A DNA stretch of 64,000 bases, taken from NCBI RefSeq assembly GCF_001667185.1, contig NZ_LZIC01000137.1, positions 38,999 to 102,998 on the forward strand, written 5' to 3'. The notes below the pieces were generated by a model that made no database searches, had not been told where the DNA came from, and worked only from the letters and a program-made list of their open reading frames with translations. Shown piece by piece: positions 8,288-17,061 of the stretch. Numbering within the stretch: the first letter of the stretch is position 1; each line of letters opens with the position of its first letter. Source of the stretch: Mycobacterium sp. 852002-50816_SCH5313054-b. Its GTDB lineage: Bacteria; Actinomycetota; Actinomycetes; Mycobacteriales; Mycobacteriaceae. The translations under genes were made by a program, and so were the position numbers.

Positions 8288-8439
8288 GCGGGCTTACTTG
8301 ATCCCGTGCACTGGTGCTGGCTGCCCGTTAAGAATTCCCTTAGCGTTCAATAAGTTTCGTTGTTCACGCGGCCGCCGCGACGCCCGGTGGCCGCCGAACG
8401 CTGTGTCAGCATGGATAAATGCTGAAGGAAACGGGGAGC

Positions 8440-9672
8440 ATGTGCTCAGCCGGGGCGGGGGCGCGGTGGTCAATCATGGCCGTCTCGTTGGGGGTGACAT
8501 CGGCTTCCTTCCTTTTCATCAACGGTGTGGCGTTCCTGATTCCCTCGCTCGAGGCGCGCCGCGGCATGTCGCTGGCGACGGCCGTCCTGCTGTCGTCGAT
8601 GCCCAGCTGGGGCATGGTGGTCACGCTGGTCTTCTGGGGCTACGTGCTGGACCGGGTAGGCGAGCGGACCGTGCTCACGGCGGGCTCGGCGCTCACCGCC
8701 GCCGCGGCCTATGCCGCCGCGTCGGCCCATGCGGTGCCGATGATCGGTGTCTTCCTGTTCATCGGCGGGATGGCGGCGGCGAGTTGCAACACCGCCGGCG
8801 GGCGGCTGGTGTCGGCCTGGTTCCCACCGCGGCAACGCGGCCTGGCGATGGGCATCCGCCAGACCGCGCAACCGTTGGGAATCGCTATTGGCGCGTTGGC
8901 CATACCCGAACTGTCGGAGAGCGGCCCGCACCGCGGACTGATGTTCCTCGCGGTGATGTGCACCGTGGCGGCGGTTGCCAGCGCGATCGGAATCGCCGAT
9001 CCGCCAAGGAAACCCCGCAAGGCTGCGGCCGAGGAGGAGCTGGCCAGCCCCTACCGGGGCTCGTCCGTGCTCTGGCGGATCCACGCGGTGGCCGGCCTGT
9101 TGATGGTCCCGCAGACGGTGACCGTGACGTTCATGCTCGTGTGGTTGATGGATCGCCACGGCTGGTCGGTGGCGGCGGCCGGCGCCCTGGTCAGCCTCTC
9201 CCAGGCGCTGGGGGCGGTTGGCCGAATCGCGGTCGGCCGCTGGTCCGATCGCGTCGGCTCGCGAATGCGACCGGTGCGCACCATCGCCATCACGGCCGCC
9301 CTGGCCCTCTTCGTGCTCGCCGTCACCGACGGCACCGGTTCGGGCTACGACGTGTTGCTGATGGTCGCCGTCTCGGTGCTCGCGGTCCTCGACAACGGGC
9401 TGGAGGCCACCGCGATCACGGAGTTCGCCGGCCCGTTCTGGAGCGGGCGCGCGCTGGGCCTGCAGAACACCACGCAGCGACTGATGGCGGCGGGCGCGCC
9501 GCCGGTCTTCGGGACGCTGATCATGGCGTCCGAATACCCGGCGGCCTGGGCACTGTGCGGGTTGTTCCCGCTGGCGGCGGTGCGGTTGGTGCCTACCGGG
9601 CTGTTGCCGCCCGGGCTGGCCGGCGAATCGCCGCCGCCGGAGAGGGAGATGGCCGGGGCTTCGCGAACCTAG
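8440..9672 (+). CDS. MFS transporter
   Basis: A 410-residue protein with the usual twelve membrane helices of the major facilitator superfamily. The loop between helices 2 and 3 reads GYVLDRVGERT, a variant of the motif A pattern G-x3-D-R-x-G-x-R. A second such loop (GRWSDRVGSR) lies in the C-terminal half. ATG 8440 is preferred over 8419 because a GGGGAG Shine-Dalgarno lies just upstream. The substrate cannot be told; the general look is of monocarboxylate or oxalate/formate-type transporters. It stands alone, 180 bp before the GntR gene on the same strand. Confidence 0.8.
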   Translation: MCSAGAGARWSIMAVSLGVTSASFLFINGVAFLIPSLEARRGMSLATAVLLSSMPSWGMVVTLVFWGYVLDRVGERTVLTAGSALTAAAAYAAASAHAVPMIGVFLFIGGMAAASCNTAGGRLVSAWFPPRQRGLAMGIRQTAQPLGIAIGALAIPELSESGPHRGLMFLAVMCTVAAVASAIGIADPPRKPRKAAAEEELASPYRGSSVLWRIHAVAGLLMVPQTVTVTFMLVWLMDRHGWSVAAAGALVSLSQALGAVGRIAVGRWSDRVGSRMRPVRTIAITAALALFVLAVTDGTGSGYDVLLMVAVSVLAVLDNGLEATAITEFAGPFWSGRALGLQNTTQRLMAAGAPPVFGTLIMASEYPAAWALCGLFPLAAVRLVPTGLLPPGLAGESPPPEREMAGASRT

Positions 9673-9838
9673 CTCGTTTTTGTTCACCGGGATCGCAAAG
9701 ACGTCCCCGTTCCCCGGGTGGCGCAATAGGGCGAGGGGTGCGGCTTTTCGCTGGCCTCCGCCGGATCGGACCCGGCGCAATGCCGTGATACGCCCGCGTG
9801 CGCCGCGCTTCACCGCCCTGGACGGCGCCGGGCCGCGT

Positions 9839-9844
9839 TAGCGT
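9839..9844 (+). promoter_or_regulatory. -10 element of the GntR-led operon
   Basis: TAGCGT is followed by 6 nt and then GTG 9851, so the operon message should be leaderless at its first gene. No clear GntR dyad was identified beside it. Confidence 0.5.
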
Positions 9845-9850
9845 GACGGC

Positions 9851-10600
9851 GTGGCGCAACCGATCAGCAGCGGGCCGCGGGCCGACCGGGCCCGCCGGGT
9901 CGCCGACGTATTGCGCCAGCAGATCCACGCCGAGGCCTATCCGGACGGGCTGCCCGCCGAACACGACCTGGCGATCGAATTTTCGGTGTCCCGCAACACC
10001 GTTCGCGAGGCCCTCGGCGTCCTGAAACACGAGGGGCTTATCGATCGCGGCCCCAAGGTGGGCACCCACGTCGCCCAGCGCAAGTACTCCCACGGCCTCG
10101 ATGCGCTGCTGGGCTTGAAGGAAACGTTCAAAAACCTCGGCGAGGTGCGCAACCAAGTGCGCGCCGCCATGACGGTGACGGCGCCTCCGTCGGTGGCCCG
10201 ACGGCTGCGGCTCGAGCCCGGCGAGCAGGCGGTGTTCATCGAGCGACTGCGTTACCTCGGCGACCTGCCGCTCAGCCTCGACCTGACCTATCTGGTGCCC
10301 GACATCGGGGCGCAGATCCTGGATCATCCGCTGGAGACCCACGATGTGTTTGCGCTCATCGAGCAGGTGAGCGGGCGGTCGCTGGGCTTGGCGTCGCTGG
10401 CGCTGGAGGCCATTCCGGCCGACGCCCATTCGGCGGCCACGCTGCAGGTGCCCGACGGGGCGGCGCTGCTGATGCTGGAACGGCTCACCCGTCTCGACGA
10501 CGGCAGGCCCGTCGACCTGGAGTACATCCGGATGCGTGGCGACCGAATCGCCATGCGCGGCAGTCTCATCAGGGCCGAACCGATAGGGAGCACGCCATGA
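9851..10600 (+). CDS. GntR-family regulator, HutC/UTRA subfamily
   Basis: A 249-residue regulator. The N-terminal winged helix (about 15-80) contains LPAEHDLAIEFSVSRNTVREAL, and the C-terminal UTRA effector-binding domain (about 90-240) contains ERLRYLGDLPLSLDLTYL. UTRA domains bind small metabolites, so it probably senses a substrate of the operon it heads. Its 3' end overlaps the ferredoxin gene by 4 bp (ATGA), tying it to the five downstream genes. This makes autoregulation likely. Confidence 0.88.
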   Translation: MAQPISSGPRADRARRVADVLRQQIHAEAYPDGLPAEHDLAIEFSVSRNTVREALGVLKHEGLIDRGPKVGTHVAQRKYSHGLDALLGLKETFKNLGEVRNQVRAAMTVTAPPSVARRLRLEPGEQAVFIERLRYLGDLPLSLDLTYLVPDIGAQILDHPLETHDVFALIEQVSGRSLGLASLALEAIPADAHSAATLQVPDGAALLMLERLTRLDDGRPVDLEYIRMRGDRIAMRGSLIRAEPIGSTP

Positions 10601-10824
10601 CTCTTGTCAACAACCGCGCCGATGTTCCGGTCACGATCGACGAGTCGCTGTGCATCGACGGCTGCACCCTGTGCGTCGAGGTCTGTCCGCTGGACGCGCT
10701 GGCCATCAACCCCGATACGGGGAAGGCCTTCATGCATGTCGACGAGTGCTGGTATTGCGGCCCGTGCGCCGCCCGCTGTCCCACCGGCGCCGTGACCGTC
10801 AACATGCCGTATCTCTTGCGCTGA
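10597..10824 (+). CDS. Small 2[4Fe-4S] ferredoxin, AprB-like
   Basis: A 75-residue electron carrier with eight cysteines in two cluster motifs: Cys19-x3-Cys23-x2-Cys26-x3-Cys30-Pro and Cys51-x2-Cys54-x2-Cys57-x3-Cys61-Pro. The second motif (ECWYCGPCAARCPTGAV) and the x3 gap in the first resemble AprB, the iron-sulfur subunit of adenylylsulfate reductase, but the C-terminal tail of AprB is absent. It probably passes electrons to or from the flavoprotein at 13824-16508, as AprB does with AprA. The start overlaps the GntR stop. Confidence 0.85.
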   Translation: MTLVNNRADVPVTIDESLCIDGCTLCVEVCPLDALAINPDTGKAFMHVDECWYCGPCAARCPTGAVTVNMPYLLR

Positions 10825-10841
10825 AACACGAAGGCTCCCCT

Positions 10842-12230
10842 ATGACAAAGCACGCCGTGTCGCTGCTGTCGGTGGTCATCGCTGTGGTCGCGGTGGTCTC
10901 CGGCTGCTCGCTGGAATCGCTGTCCCAGTCCTCCGGGGTGGTCAACGTCGTGGTCGGATACCAGTCCAAGACCATCAACACGGTGACGGCGGGCACCCTG
11001 CTGCGGGCGCAGGGCTATCTCGAGCGCCGGCTCGCGGACATCACCACCCGCACCGGGACCAAATACGCTGTGCGCTGGCAGGACTACGACACCGGCGCCC
11101 CGATCACCGCGCAGATGCTCGCCGAGAAGATCGACATCGGCTCGATGGGCGACTACCCGATGCTGATCAATGGCTCCAAGACGCAGACCAACCCGCTGGC
11201 CCGCACGGAGATGGTGTCGATCACCGGCTACCACCCCAAGGGCGCGCTGAACATGGTGGTGGTGGCGCCGGATTCGCCCGCTACCGCGCTGGCCGACCTC
11301 GCCGGCGGCAAGGTCTCGGCTAGCGTGGGGTCGGCCGGCCACGGCACGCTGGTGCGCGCGCTGAACAAGGGCGGCGTCGGCGGCGTCGAGGTGCTGAACC
11401 AGCAGCCGCAGGTCGGCGCGTCCGCCCTGGAATCCGGTCAGGTGCAGGCTCTTTCGCAGTTCGTCGCCTGGCCGGGGCTGCTGGTCTACCAGGGCAAGGC
11501 CAAGTTGCTGTACGACGGAGCGGAGCTGAACCTGCCCACCCTGCACGGCGTAGTGGTGCGGCGGTCGTATGGGTCCGCTCACCCGGAGGTGCTCGGGGCC
11601 TTCCTGCAGGCCCAACTGGACGCCACCGATTTCCTCAACTCCAAGCCCCTGGAGGCCGCGCGCATCGTCGCCCAGGCGAGTGGGCTGCCGCAGGAGGTGG
11701 TGTACCTCTACAACGGGCCCGGTGGCACGTCGTTCGACGCCACGCTGAAGCCGTCGCTGATCGATGCGCTGAAAAGCGATGTGCCCTACCTGAGATCGAT
11801 CGGCGACTTCGCCGACCTCGACGTCGCAAAGTTCGCCGTGGACGAGCCGTTGCGTGCCGTGTTCGCCGCCCGCGGGCTGGACTATGACGCGGTGCGGGCG
11901 CGCAGCGCCAACCCGTCGGCCCTGCGCGGTGACCCCGCCCTGGCGAGCGAGCTGTGGCTGGACGGGTCGGACGCGACCCAGACGGTTGCCAACCCCACCG
12001 CCCTGCTGCACGCCATCAGGGATGCGAGCGCGCGCGGCGCCAGGCTACGCGCGGCCTACGTTCCCGACGCCGAGCTGGGGACCCGGTGGTTCGCCGACAA
12101 GGCCGTCTGGGTGCGCGACGGGCAGGCGTATCACCCGTTCGGAACGGTGGCGGGCGCACGTCGTTACGTCGCCGCGCATCAAGGCAGCGTCGCCGTGAAT
12201 TACCAACAAGCACTGGGAGGTTCGGTATGA
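10842..12230 (+). CDS. ABC transporter substrate-binding lipoprotein (SsuA/NMT1 type) with extra C-terminal domain
   Basis: A 462-residue exported lipoprotein. The signal peptide ends in the lipobox VSGC with Cys22 as the lipidation site. Residues about 30-340 look like a nitrate/sulfonate/taurine periplasmic-binding protein (VVGYQSKTINT at the start, DIGSMGDYP, then SVGSAGHGTLVRAL). From about 365 to 462 there is an additional domain whose WFADKAVWVRDGQAYHPFGT segment resembles NosL-type domains; that is my reading by eye. The ATG follows a weak AAGG. The last codons overlap the permease start (ATGA). The ligand is unknown, perhaps an organosulfur compound given the AprAB-like partners. Confidence 0.82.
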   Translation: MTKHAVSLLSVVIAVVAVVSGCSLESLSQSSGVVNVVVGYQSKTINTVTAGTLLRAQGYLERRLADITTRTGTKYAVRWQDYDTGAPITAQMLAEKIDIGSMGDYPMLINGSKTQTNPLARTEMVSITGYHPKGALNMVVVAPDSPATALADLAGGKVSASVGSAGHGTLVRALNKGGVGGVEVLNQQPQVGASALESGQVQALSQFVAWPGLLVYQGKAKLLYDGAELNLPTLHGVVVRRSYGSAHPEVLGAFLQAQLDATDFLNSKPLEAARIVAQASGLPQEVVYLYNGPGGTSFDATLKPSLIDALKSDVPYLRSIGDFADLDVAKFAVDEPLRAVFAARGLDYDAVRARSANPSALRGDPALASELWLDGSDATQTVANPTALLHAIRDASARGARLRAAYVPDAELGTRWFADKAVWVRDGQAYHPFGTVAGARRYVAAHQGSVAVNYQQALGGSV

Positions 12231-13090
12231 CCGCGGAGTTGAGCGAACGGGTCGCCGGGCCGGTGCCCCTGCCCGCCGCGACCACGCCGCGACCGTCGCC
12301 GCGGACATTCAAGCCGTGGGGGTCGCGGCTGGTCCGGCTGGCGTCGGTGGCCGCCGCCATCGGGCTGTGGCAGCTACTCACCGCCGGCAAGGTGCGGCTG
12401 TTGCTGCGATTCGACACATTGCCCACCGTCACCGAGATCGTGCACGCGCTGCACCGCCGGCTCGGGGCCTACGACTACTGGCTCGACCTGGCGCAGTCAT
12501 TGCTGCGCATTCTCACCGGTTTCGGGCTGGCCGCCGTCGTGGGCGTCGCGACCGGCGTGCTGCTGGGCCGCTCGCGGCTGTTCGCCGACGTCCTCGGCCC
12601 GCTGACCGAGCTGGCCAGGCCCATCCCCGCGATCGCGATGGTGCCGGTGGCGATCCTGCTGTTCCCCACCGACGAGGCCGGCATCGTGTTCATCACCTTC
12701 CTGGCGGCCTACTTCCCGATCATGGTCAGCACCCGGCACGCGGTGCGCGCGCTGCCCACCCTGTGGGAGGACTCGGTGCGCACGCTGGGTGGCGGCCGGT
12801 GGGAGGTGCTGGCCCAGGTGGTGCTGCCCGGCATCCTGCCGGGCGTGTTCGGTGGCCTGTCGGTGGGCATGGGCGTCGCGTGGATCTGCGTGATCTCCGC
12901 CGAGATGATCTCGGGCCGGCTCGGCGTCGGGTACCGCACCTGGCAGGACTACACCGTGCTGGCGTACCCGAAGGTGTTCGTCGGCATCATCACCATCGGC
13001 GTCCTGGGGTTCGCGACGGCCGCCGCCGTCGAAGTGTTGGGTCGACGCGTTACGCGTTGGCTGCCCCGCGCGGAGGAGGGCTCCAAATGA
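12227..13090 (+). CDS. ABC transporter permease (SsuC/TauC type)
   Basis: A 287-residue inner-membrane permease with about six helices. The EAA loop, which docks the ATPase, is visible as EDSVRTLGGGRWEVLAQVVLPGILP split over two lines of helix. The start overlaps the stop of the binding-protein gene, with GGGAGG upstream, and the gene overlaps the ATPase gene by ATGA. The N-terminal 30 residues are Pro/Arg-rich and cytosolic. Together with its neighbours it forms a complete sulfonate/nitrate/taurine-class importer. Confidence 0.9.
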   Translation: MTAELSERVAGPVPLPAATTPRPSPRTFKPWGSRLVRLASVAAAIGLWQLLTAGKVRLLLRFDTLPTVTEIVHALHRRLGAYDYWLDLAQSLLRILTGFGLAAVVGVATGVLLGRSRLFADVLGPLTELARPIPAIAMVPVAILLFPTDEAGIVFITFLAAYFPIMVSTRHAVRALPTLWEDSVRTLGGGRWEVLAQVVLPGILPGVFGGLSVGMGVAWICVISAEMISGRLGVGYRTWQDYTVLAYPKVFVGIITIGVLGFATAAAVEVLGRRVTRWLPRAEEGSK

Positions 13091-13827
13091 CTGTCGGTAT
13101 GAGCCTAGAGCTGGACCGAGTCCGGCTGTCCTACACCGGAACTCCGGTCATCGAAGGGCTGAGCCTGACGGTGCGCCCGGGGGAGATCCTGGTGCTCACG
13201 GGGCCTTCGGGCTGCGGCAAGTCGACGGTGCTGCGGGCGCTGGCCGGCCTGCTGGCGCCCGACGGCGGCCGGGTGCTGGCCGACGACACCGAGGTCGCCA
13301 CCACCTCGGGCGACCGCGGCATGGTGTTTCAGGACAACGCGCTGCTGCCGTGGCGCACGGTGCGGTCCAACATCGAGCTGGCGCTGCGGCTGCGCGGCGA
13401 GCCCCGGGTCACCCGGCGCGCCGCGGCCGAGCGCTGGATCGACGAGCTGGGGCTCGCCGGTTTCGGGCACTACCTGCCCAAGAGCCTGTCCGGCGGGATG
13501 CGCCAGCGCGTCCAGCTGGCCCGCGGCCTGGCCGGGGCACCGCGCGCGGTGATGATGGACGAGCCGTTCGGGGCGCTGGACACCCAGACCCGGGCCGCCA
13601 TGCAGCGGCTGCTCATCGACACGTGGCGCACCCATCCCACCACGATCGTCTTCGTCACGCACGACGTCGACGAGGCGCTGGCGCTCGGTGACCGGATCGT
13701 CGTGCTGGGCAGGGCAGGCCGGCCGCTGCGGGCGGTGCTGGAGTTACCGGATCCCCGCACCGAGCGGCCACGCGCGGAGCTGCGTGCGGAAATCATTGCG
13801 GCACTGGATCATACGGTGGCGGCATGA
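13087..13827 (+). CDS. ABC transporter ATP-binding protein (SsuB/TauB type)
   Basis: A 246-residue ATPase with Walker A GPSGCGKST (39-47), Q-loop VFQDNALLPW, signature LSGGMRQR (from 134), Walker B ending in Asp158-Glu159, and H-loop THDVDEAL. The LLPW segment after the Q-loop is typical of nitrate, sulfonate and taurine transporters. It overlaps both neighbours by 4 bp and should energise the permease at 12227-13090. Confidence 0.93.
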   Translation: MTVGMSLELDRVRLSYTGTPVIEGLSLTVRPGEILVLTGPSGCGKSTVLRALAGLLAPDGGRVLADDTEVATTSGDRGMVFQDNALLPWRTVRSNIELALRLRGEPRVTRRAAAERWIDELGLAGFGHYLPKSLSGGMRQRVQLARGLAGAPRAVMMDEPFGALDTQTRAAMQRLLIDTWRTHPTTIVFVTHDVDEALALGDRIVVLGRAGRPLRAVLELPDPRTERPRAELRAEIIAALDHTVAA

Positions 13828-16508
13828 TGGAAATTCCAGACCTGACACCGAACCGCCTCGACTGCGACGTGCTGGTCATCGGCGGTGGCACCGCGGGCAC
13901 CATGGCGGCGCTGTCGGCCGCAGAGTGCGGCGCGCGGGTGCTGCTGCTGGAAAAGGCCCATGTGCGGCACTCCGGTGCGCTCGCGATGGGCATGGACGGG
14001 GTCAACAACGCGGTCATCCCCGGCAAGGCCGAGCCGGAAGACTACGTCGCCGAGATCACCCGCGCCAACGACGGAATCGTCAACCAGCGCACCATTTATC
14101 AGACCGCCTCGCGCGGCTTCGCGATGGTGCAGCGGCTGGAGCGCTACGGGGTGAAGTTCGAGAAGGACGAGCACGGCGAGTACGCGGTGCGCCGGGTGCA
14201 CCGCTCGGGCTCCTACGTCCTGCCGATGCCCGAGGGCAAGGACGTCAAGAAGGCCCTGTACCGCGTGCTGCGGCAGCGGTCCATGCGGGAGCGGATCCGC
14301 ATCGAGAACCGGCTGATGCCGGTCCGGGTGCTCACCGACGGCGGTCGGGCGGTGGGCGCCGCGGCGTTGCACACGCGAACCGGCGAATTCGTTGCCGTCG
14401 GAGCCAAGGCGGTGATCCTGGCGACGGGCGCGTGCGGGCGGCTGGGCCTGCCCGCGTCGGGTTACCTGTACGGCACCTACGAGAACCCGACCAACGCGGG
14501 CGACGGCTACGCGATGGCCTATCACGCGGGCGCGGAGCTGTCGGGAATCGAGTGTTTCCAGGTGAATCCGCTGATCAAGGATTACAACGGCCCGGCGTGC
14601 GCCTACGTCGCGAACCCGTTCGGCGGCTACCAGGTCAACGCACACGGCGAGCGGTTCGTCGACTCCGACTACTGGTCGGGGCAGATGATGGCCGAGGTCA
14701 AGAGCGAGATCGACTCCGCGCGCGGGCCCATTTATCTCAAAGTGTCGCACCTGCCCGACGAGACCCTGACGGCGCTGGAGAACATCCTGCACACCACCGA
14801 GCGTCCGACGCGTGGCACCTTCCACGCCAACCGCGGCCACGACTACCGCACCCACGACATCGAGATGCACATCTCCGAGATCGGTTTGTGCGGCGGACAT
14901 TCCGCTTCCGGGGTCTGGGTCGACGAGCACGCCCGCACCACGGTGCCGGGGTTGTACGCCGCGGGTGACCTGGCCTGCGTCCCGCACAACTACATGATCG
15001 GGGCGTTCGTGTTCGGCGACCTCGCCGGCACGGACGCCGCCTCGACCCTGCCCGACGTCCCGGCGCCGCAACAACTTCCGGAGGACCAGCTGCGCGCCGC
15101 GCATGAGCTGATCTACCGTCCGCTGCGGCATCCGGACGGGCCTCCGCAACCGCAGGTCGAATACAAGCTGCGCCGGTTCGTCAACGACTATGTGGCGCCG
15201 CCGAAGACTGCCGCCAAGCTGTCCCTCGCGGCGCGCACCTTCGAGCGGATGCGCGACGAGATCGCCGAGATGGGCGCCCACGACCCGCACGAGCTGATGC
15301 GCGCGGTCGAGGTGTCGTTCATCCGCGACTGCGCCGAGATGGCCGCCCGCTCCTCGCTCACCCGGACCGAATCGCGGTGGGGCCTCTATCATGATCGCGC
15401 CGACCTGCCCGGCCGCGACGACGCCCGATGGGGCTACCACCTCAACCTGCGCAAGGGGCCCGATGGCGAGATGGCGTTCCTGAAGCGGCCCGTCGCACCG
15501 TACTTCGTGCCCGTCCCGGAGCTGGACGGGCTGCCGCCGGCGGATCAAAGCGTGCAGGAGGTGGAGCAGCCGGCGCTGGTCGGCGGGCAGGCCCCGGCCG
15601 CCGCGCGCTCCCGAATCGCCTCGACCGCAACGGCGTTCGAGCCGCCATCGCCGCGTATCGCCGAGGTGCTGGCGTTGGAGGAAGCCGCCATCGCCGACCT
15701 CGAGGCGTATCTGACCGACCCCGATCCCGGCGTGCGGCGCACCGCAGTGGCCACGCTGACCGAGCACATTCCCGACGGGTACGCGCCGGCCCTGTTCGCG
15801 GCGCTGGACGACGCCGACGCCACGGTCCGCCGCACCGGCGCCGACGGGCTCCGCGAGCTGGTGGAGGTGCTGCCCGACCCGGCCGGCGTCCGCGCGTACC
15901 TGGGTTCCCGCGACACGGTCGTGCGCGCGGCGGCGGTGCACATCCTGGCCGCGCGGCGCGCCGGCGACGTCGCCGAATACCGCCGCGCGCTCGCCGATGC
16001 CGACCACCGGGTGCGGATCGAGGCGGTGCGCGCGCTGGTGTCGGTCGACGACGTGGCCGGGGTCGTCGAGGCGGCGGGCGACGAGAGCCGGGAGGTCCGC
16101 GTCGCGGCGGTCGCCGGCCTGGCGACCCTGGGCGGGGGAGCCGAGGCCGTCAGCACACTGGTCGGCGATCCCGACCCGCTGGTGCGCGCCGCGGCGCTGG
16201 GCGCCTTAGGTGAACTCGGTTGTGCCGAGGCCGATTTCGCCTCGGTCGAGGCGGCGCTGCGGGCGCCGGCCTGGCAGGTGCGGGAGGGCGCGGCGCGGGC
16301 ACTGAAGGGCGCGGCGGTCGACGTCGCCGTGCCGCGACTGGCCGAGGCGCTGGCCGACGCGCACCTCGACGTGCGCAAGGCGGCCGTGCTCAGCCTGACC
16401 CGATTCGCCGGCGAGCCGGCCGCCCGCGACGCGCTCAGCATCGCGCTCAAGGACGGCGACGCCGACGTGCGGGCCTACGCGCGGCGGGCGCTGGAACTAG
16501 GCGGGTAG
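13824..16508 (+). CDS. AprA-like FAD flavoprotein fused to C-terminal HEAT repeats
   Basis: An 894-residue protein. Residues 1 to about 560 are a fumarate-reductase/adenylylsulfate-reductase-type flavoprotein: FAD-binding VLVIGGGTAGTMAAL, then EKAHVRHSGALAMGMDGVN (very like AprA), and near the end VPGLYAAGDLACVPHN. From about residue 612 to the end there are 8-9 PBS-lyase-type HEAT repeats of about 30 residues, each with a DPDP-x-VRR or DAD-x-VR turn. AprA itself has no such extension, so the fusion is unusual. With the AprB-like ferredoxin it probably catalyses a two-electron redox step on an imported substrate. Last gene of the operon; overlaps the ATPase by 4 bp. Confidence 0.88.
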   Translation: MMEIPDLTPNRLDCDVLVIGGGTAGTMAALSAAECGARVLLLEKAHVRHSGALAMGMDGVNNAVIPGKAEPEDYVAEITRANDGIVNQRTIYQTASRGFAMVQRLERYGVKFEKDEHGEYAVRRVHRSGSYVLPMPEGKDVKKALYRVLRQRSMRERIRIENRLMPVRVLTDGGRAVGAAALHTRTGEFVAVGAKAVILATGACGRLGLPASGYLYGTYENPTNAGDGYAMAYHAGAELSGIECFQVNPLIKDYNGPACAYVANPFGGYQVNAHGERFVDSDYWSGQMMAEVKSEIDSARGPIYLKVSHLPDETLTALENILHTTERPTRGTFHANRGHDYRTHDIEMHISEIGLCGGHSASGVWVDEHARTTVPGLYAAGDLACVPHNYMIGAFVFGDLAGTDAASTLPDVPAPQQLPEDQLRAAHELIYRPLRHPDGPPQPQVEYKLRRFVNDYVAPPKTAAKLSLAARTFERMRDEIAEMGAHDPHELMRAVEVSFIRDCAEMAARSSLTRTESRWGLYHDRADLPGRDDARWGYHLNLRKGPDGEMAFLKRPVAPYFVPVPELDGLPPADQSVQEVEQPALVGGQAPAAARSRIASTATAFEPPSPRIAEVLALEEAAIADLEAYLTDPDPGVRRTAVATLTEHIPDGYAPALFAALDDADATVRRTGADGLRELVEVLPDPAGVRAYLGSRDTVVRAAAVHILAARRAGDVAEYRRALADADHRVRIEAVRALVSVDDVAGVVEAAGDESREVRVAAVAGLATLGGGAEAVSTLVGDPDPLVRAAALGALGELGCAEADFASVEAALRAPAWQVREGAARALKGAAVDVAVPRLAEALADAHLDVRKAAVLSLTRFAGEPAARDALSIALKDGDADVRAYARRALELGG

Positions 16509-16517
16509 CTGCGGCGG

Positions 16518-17057
16518 TCAGCGCAGGATCTTGGCGTACATGAGGGCGTCCCGGGGGTCGGGCCCCAGGGTGGGGTACACGGCGTGCCGGGTCAGCCGCC
16601 CCTCCAGCCCGAAACCGGCGCGCTCCAGCAGCCGCGCTGAGCGCTCGTTGTCGGGGCTGCACGTCGCCCACACGCGATACACCTGGCGATCGGCCTGCAG
16701 CGCCGCGAGCAGCAGGTCGAGCACCTCGGACATGTAGCCCTTGCCCCACCACCGCCGGCCCAGGCAGTAACCGATCTCGACGGAGTGCGGCACGGGGCGC
16801 CGGCAGCTGGCAAGCCCGATGACCTCGCCGCTGTTCTTCAGCGTGATGGCCCAGGTTCGCTCGTCACCGCCGATGTTGAGTTTCTCGCTGATCACCCGCC
16901 GCGTCGCCGACACGTCGGGATGCGGCGCCCACAGCAGGTACTTGGTGACCTCGGGATCCCGGGCGACCCGCTGATACAGGGCGCCCGCGTCGTCGAGCAC
17001 CGGCGGGCGCAGCATCAGCTTCGGGCCGGTCATGCGGTCGGGCGGGTAGGCGGCCAT
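16518..17057 (-). CDS. GNAT N-acetyltransferase (RimJ/RimL type)
   Basis: A 179-residue cytosolic acyltransferase. It has the N-terminal pattern LMLRPPVLDDAGALY, the acetyl-CoA-binding RRWWGKGYMSEVL (variant of R/Q-x-x-G-x-G/A), and a C-terminal ERAGFGLEGRLTRHAV, as in acetyltransferases acting on protein N-termini or small amines. The acceptor is unknown. It starts 4 bp after the serine hydrolase stop on the same strand, so the two are probably cotranscribed. It is convergent with the HEAT flavoprotein. Confidence 0.85.
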   Translation of the reverse strand: MAAYPPDRMTGPKLMLRPPVLDDAGALYQRVARDPEVTKYLLWAPHPDVSATRRVISEKLNIGGDERTWAITLKNSGEVIGLASCRRPVPHSVEIGYCLGRRWWGKGYMSEVLDLLLAALQADRQVYRVWATCSPDNERSARLLERAGFGLEGRLTRHAVYPTLGPDPRDALMYAKILR

Positions 17058-17061
17058 GGCA

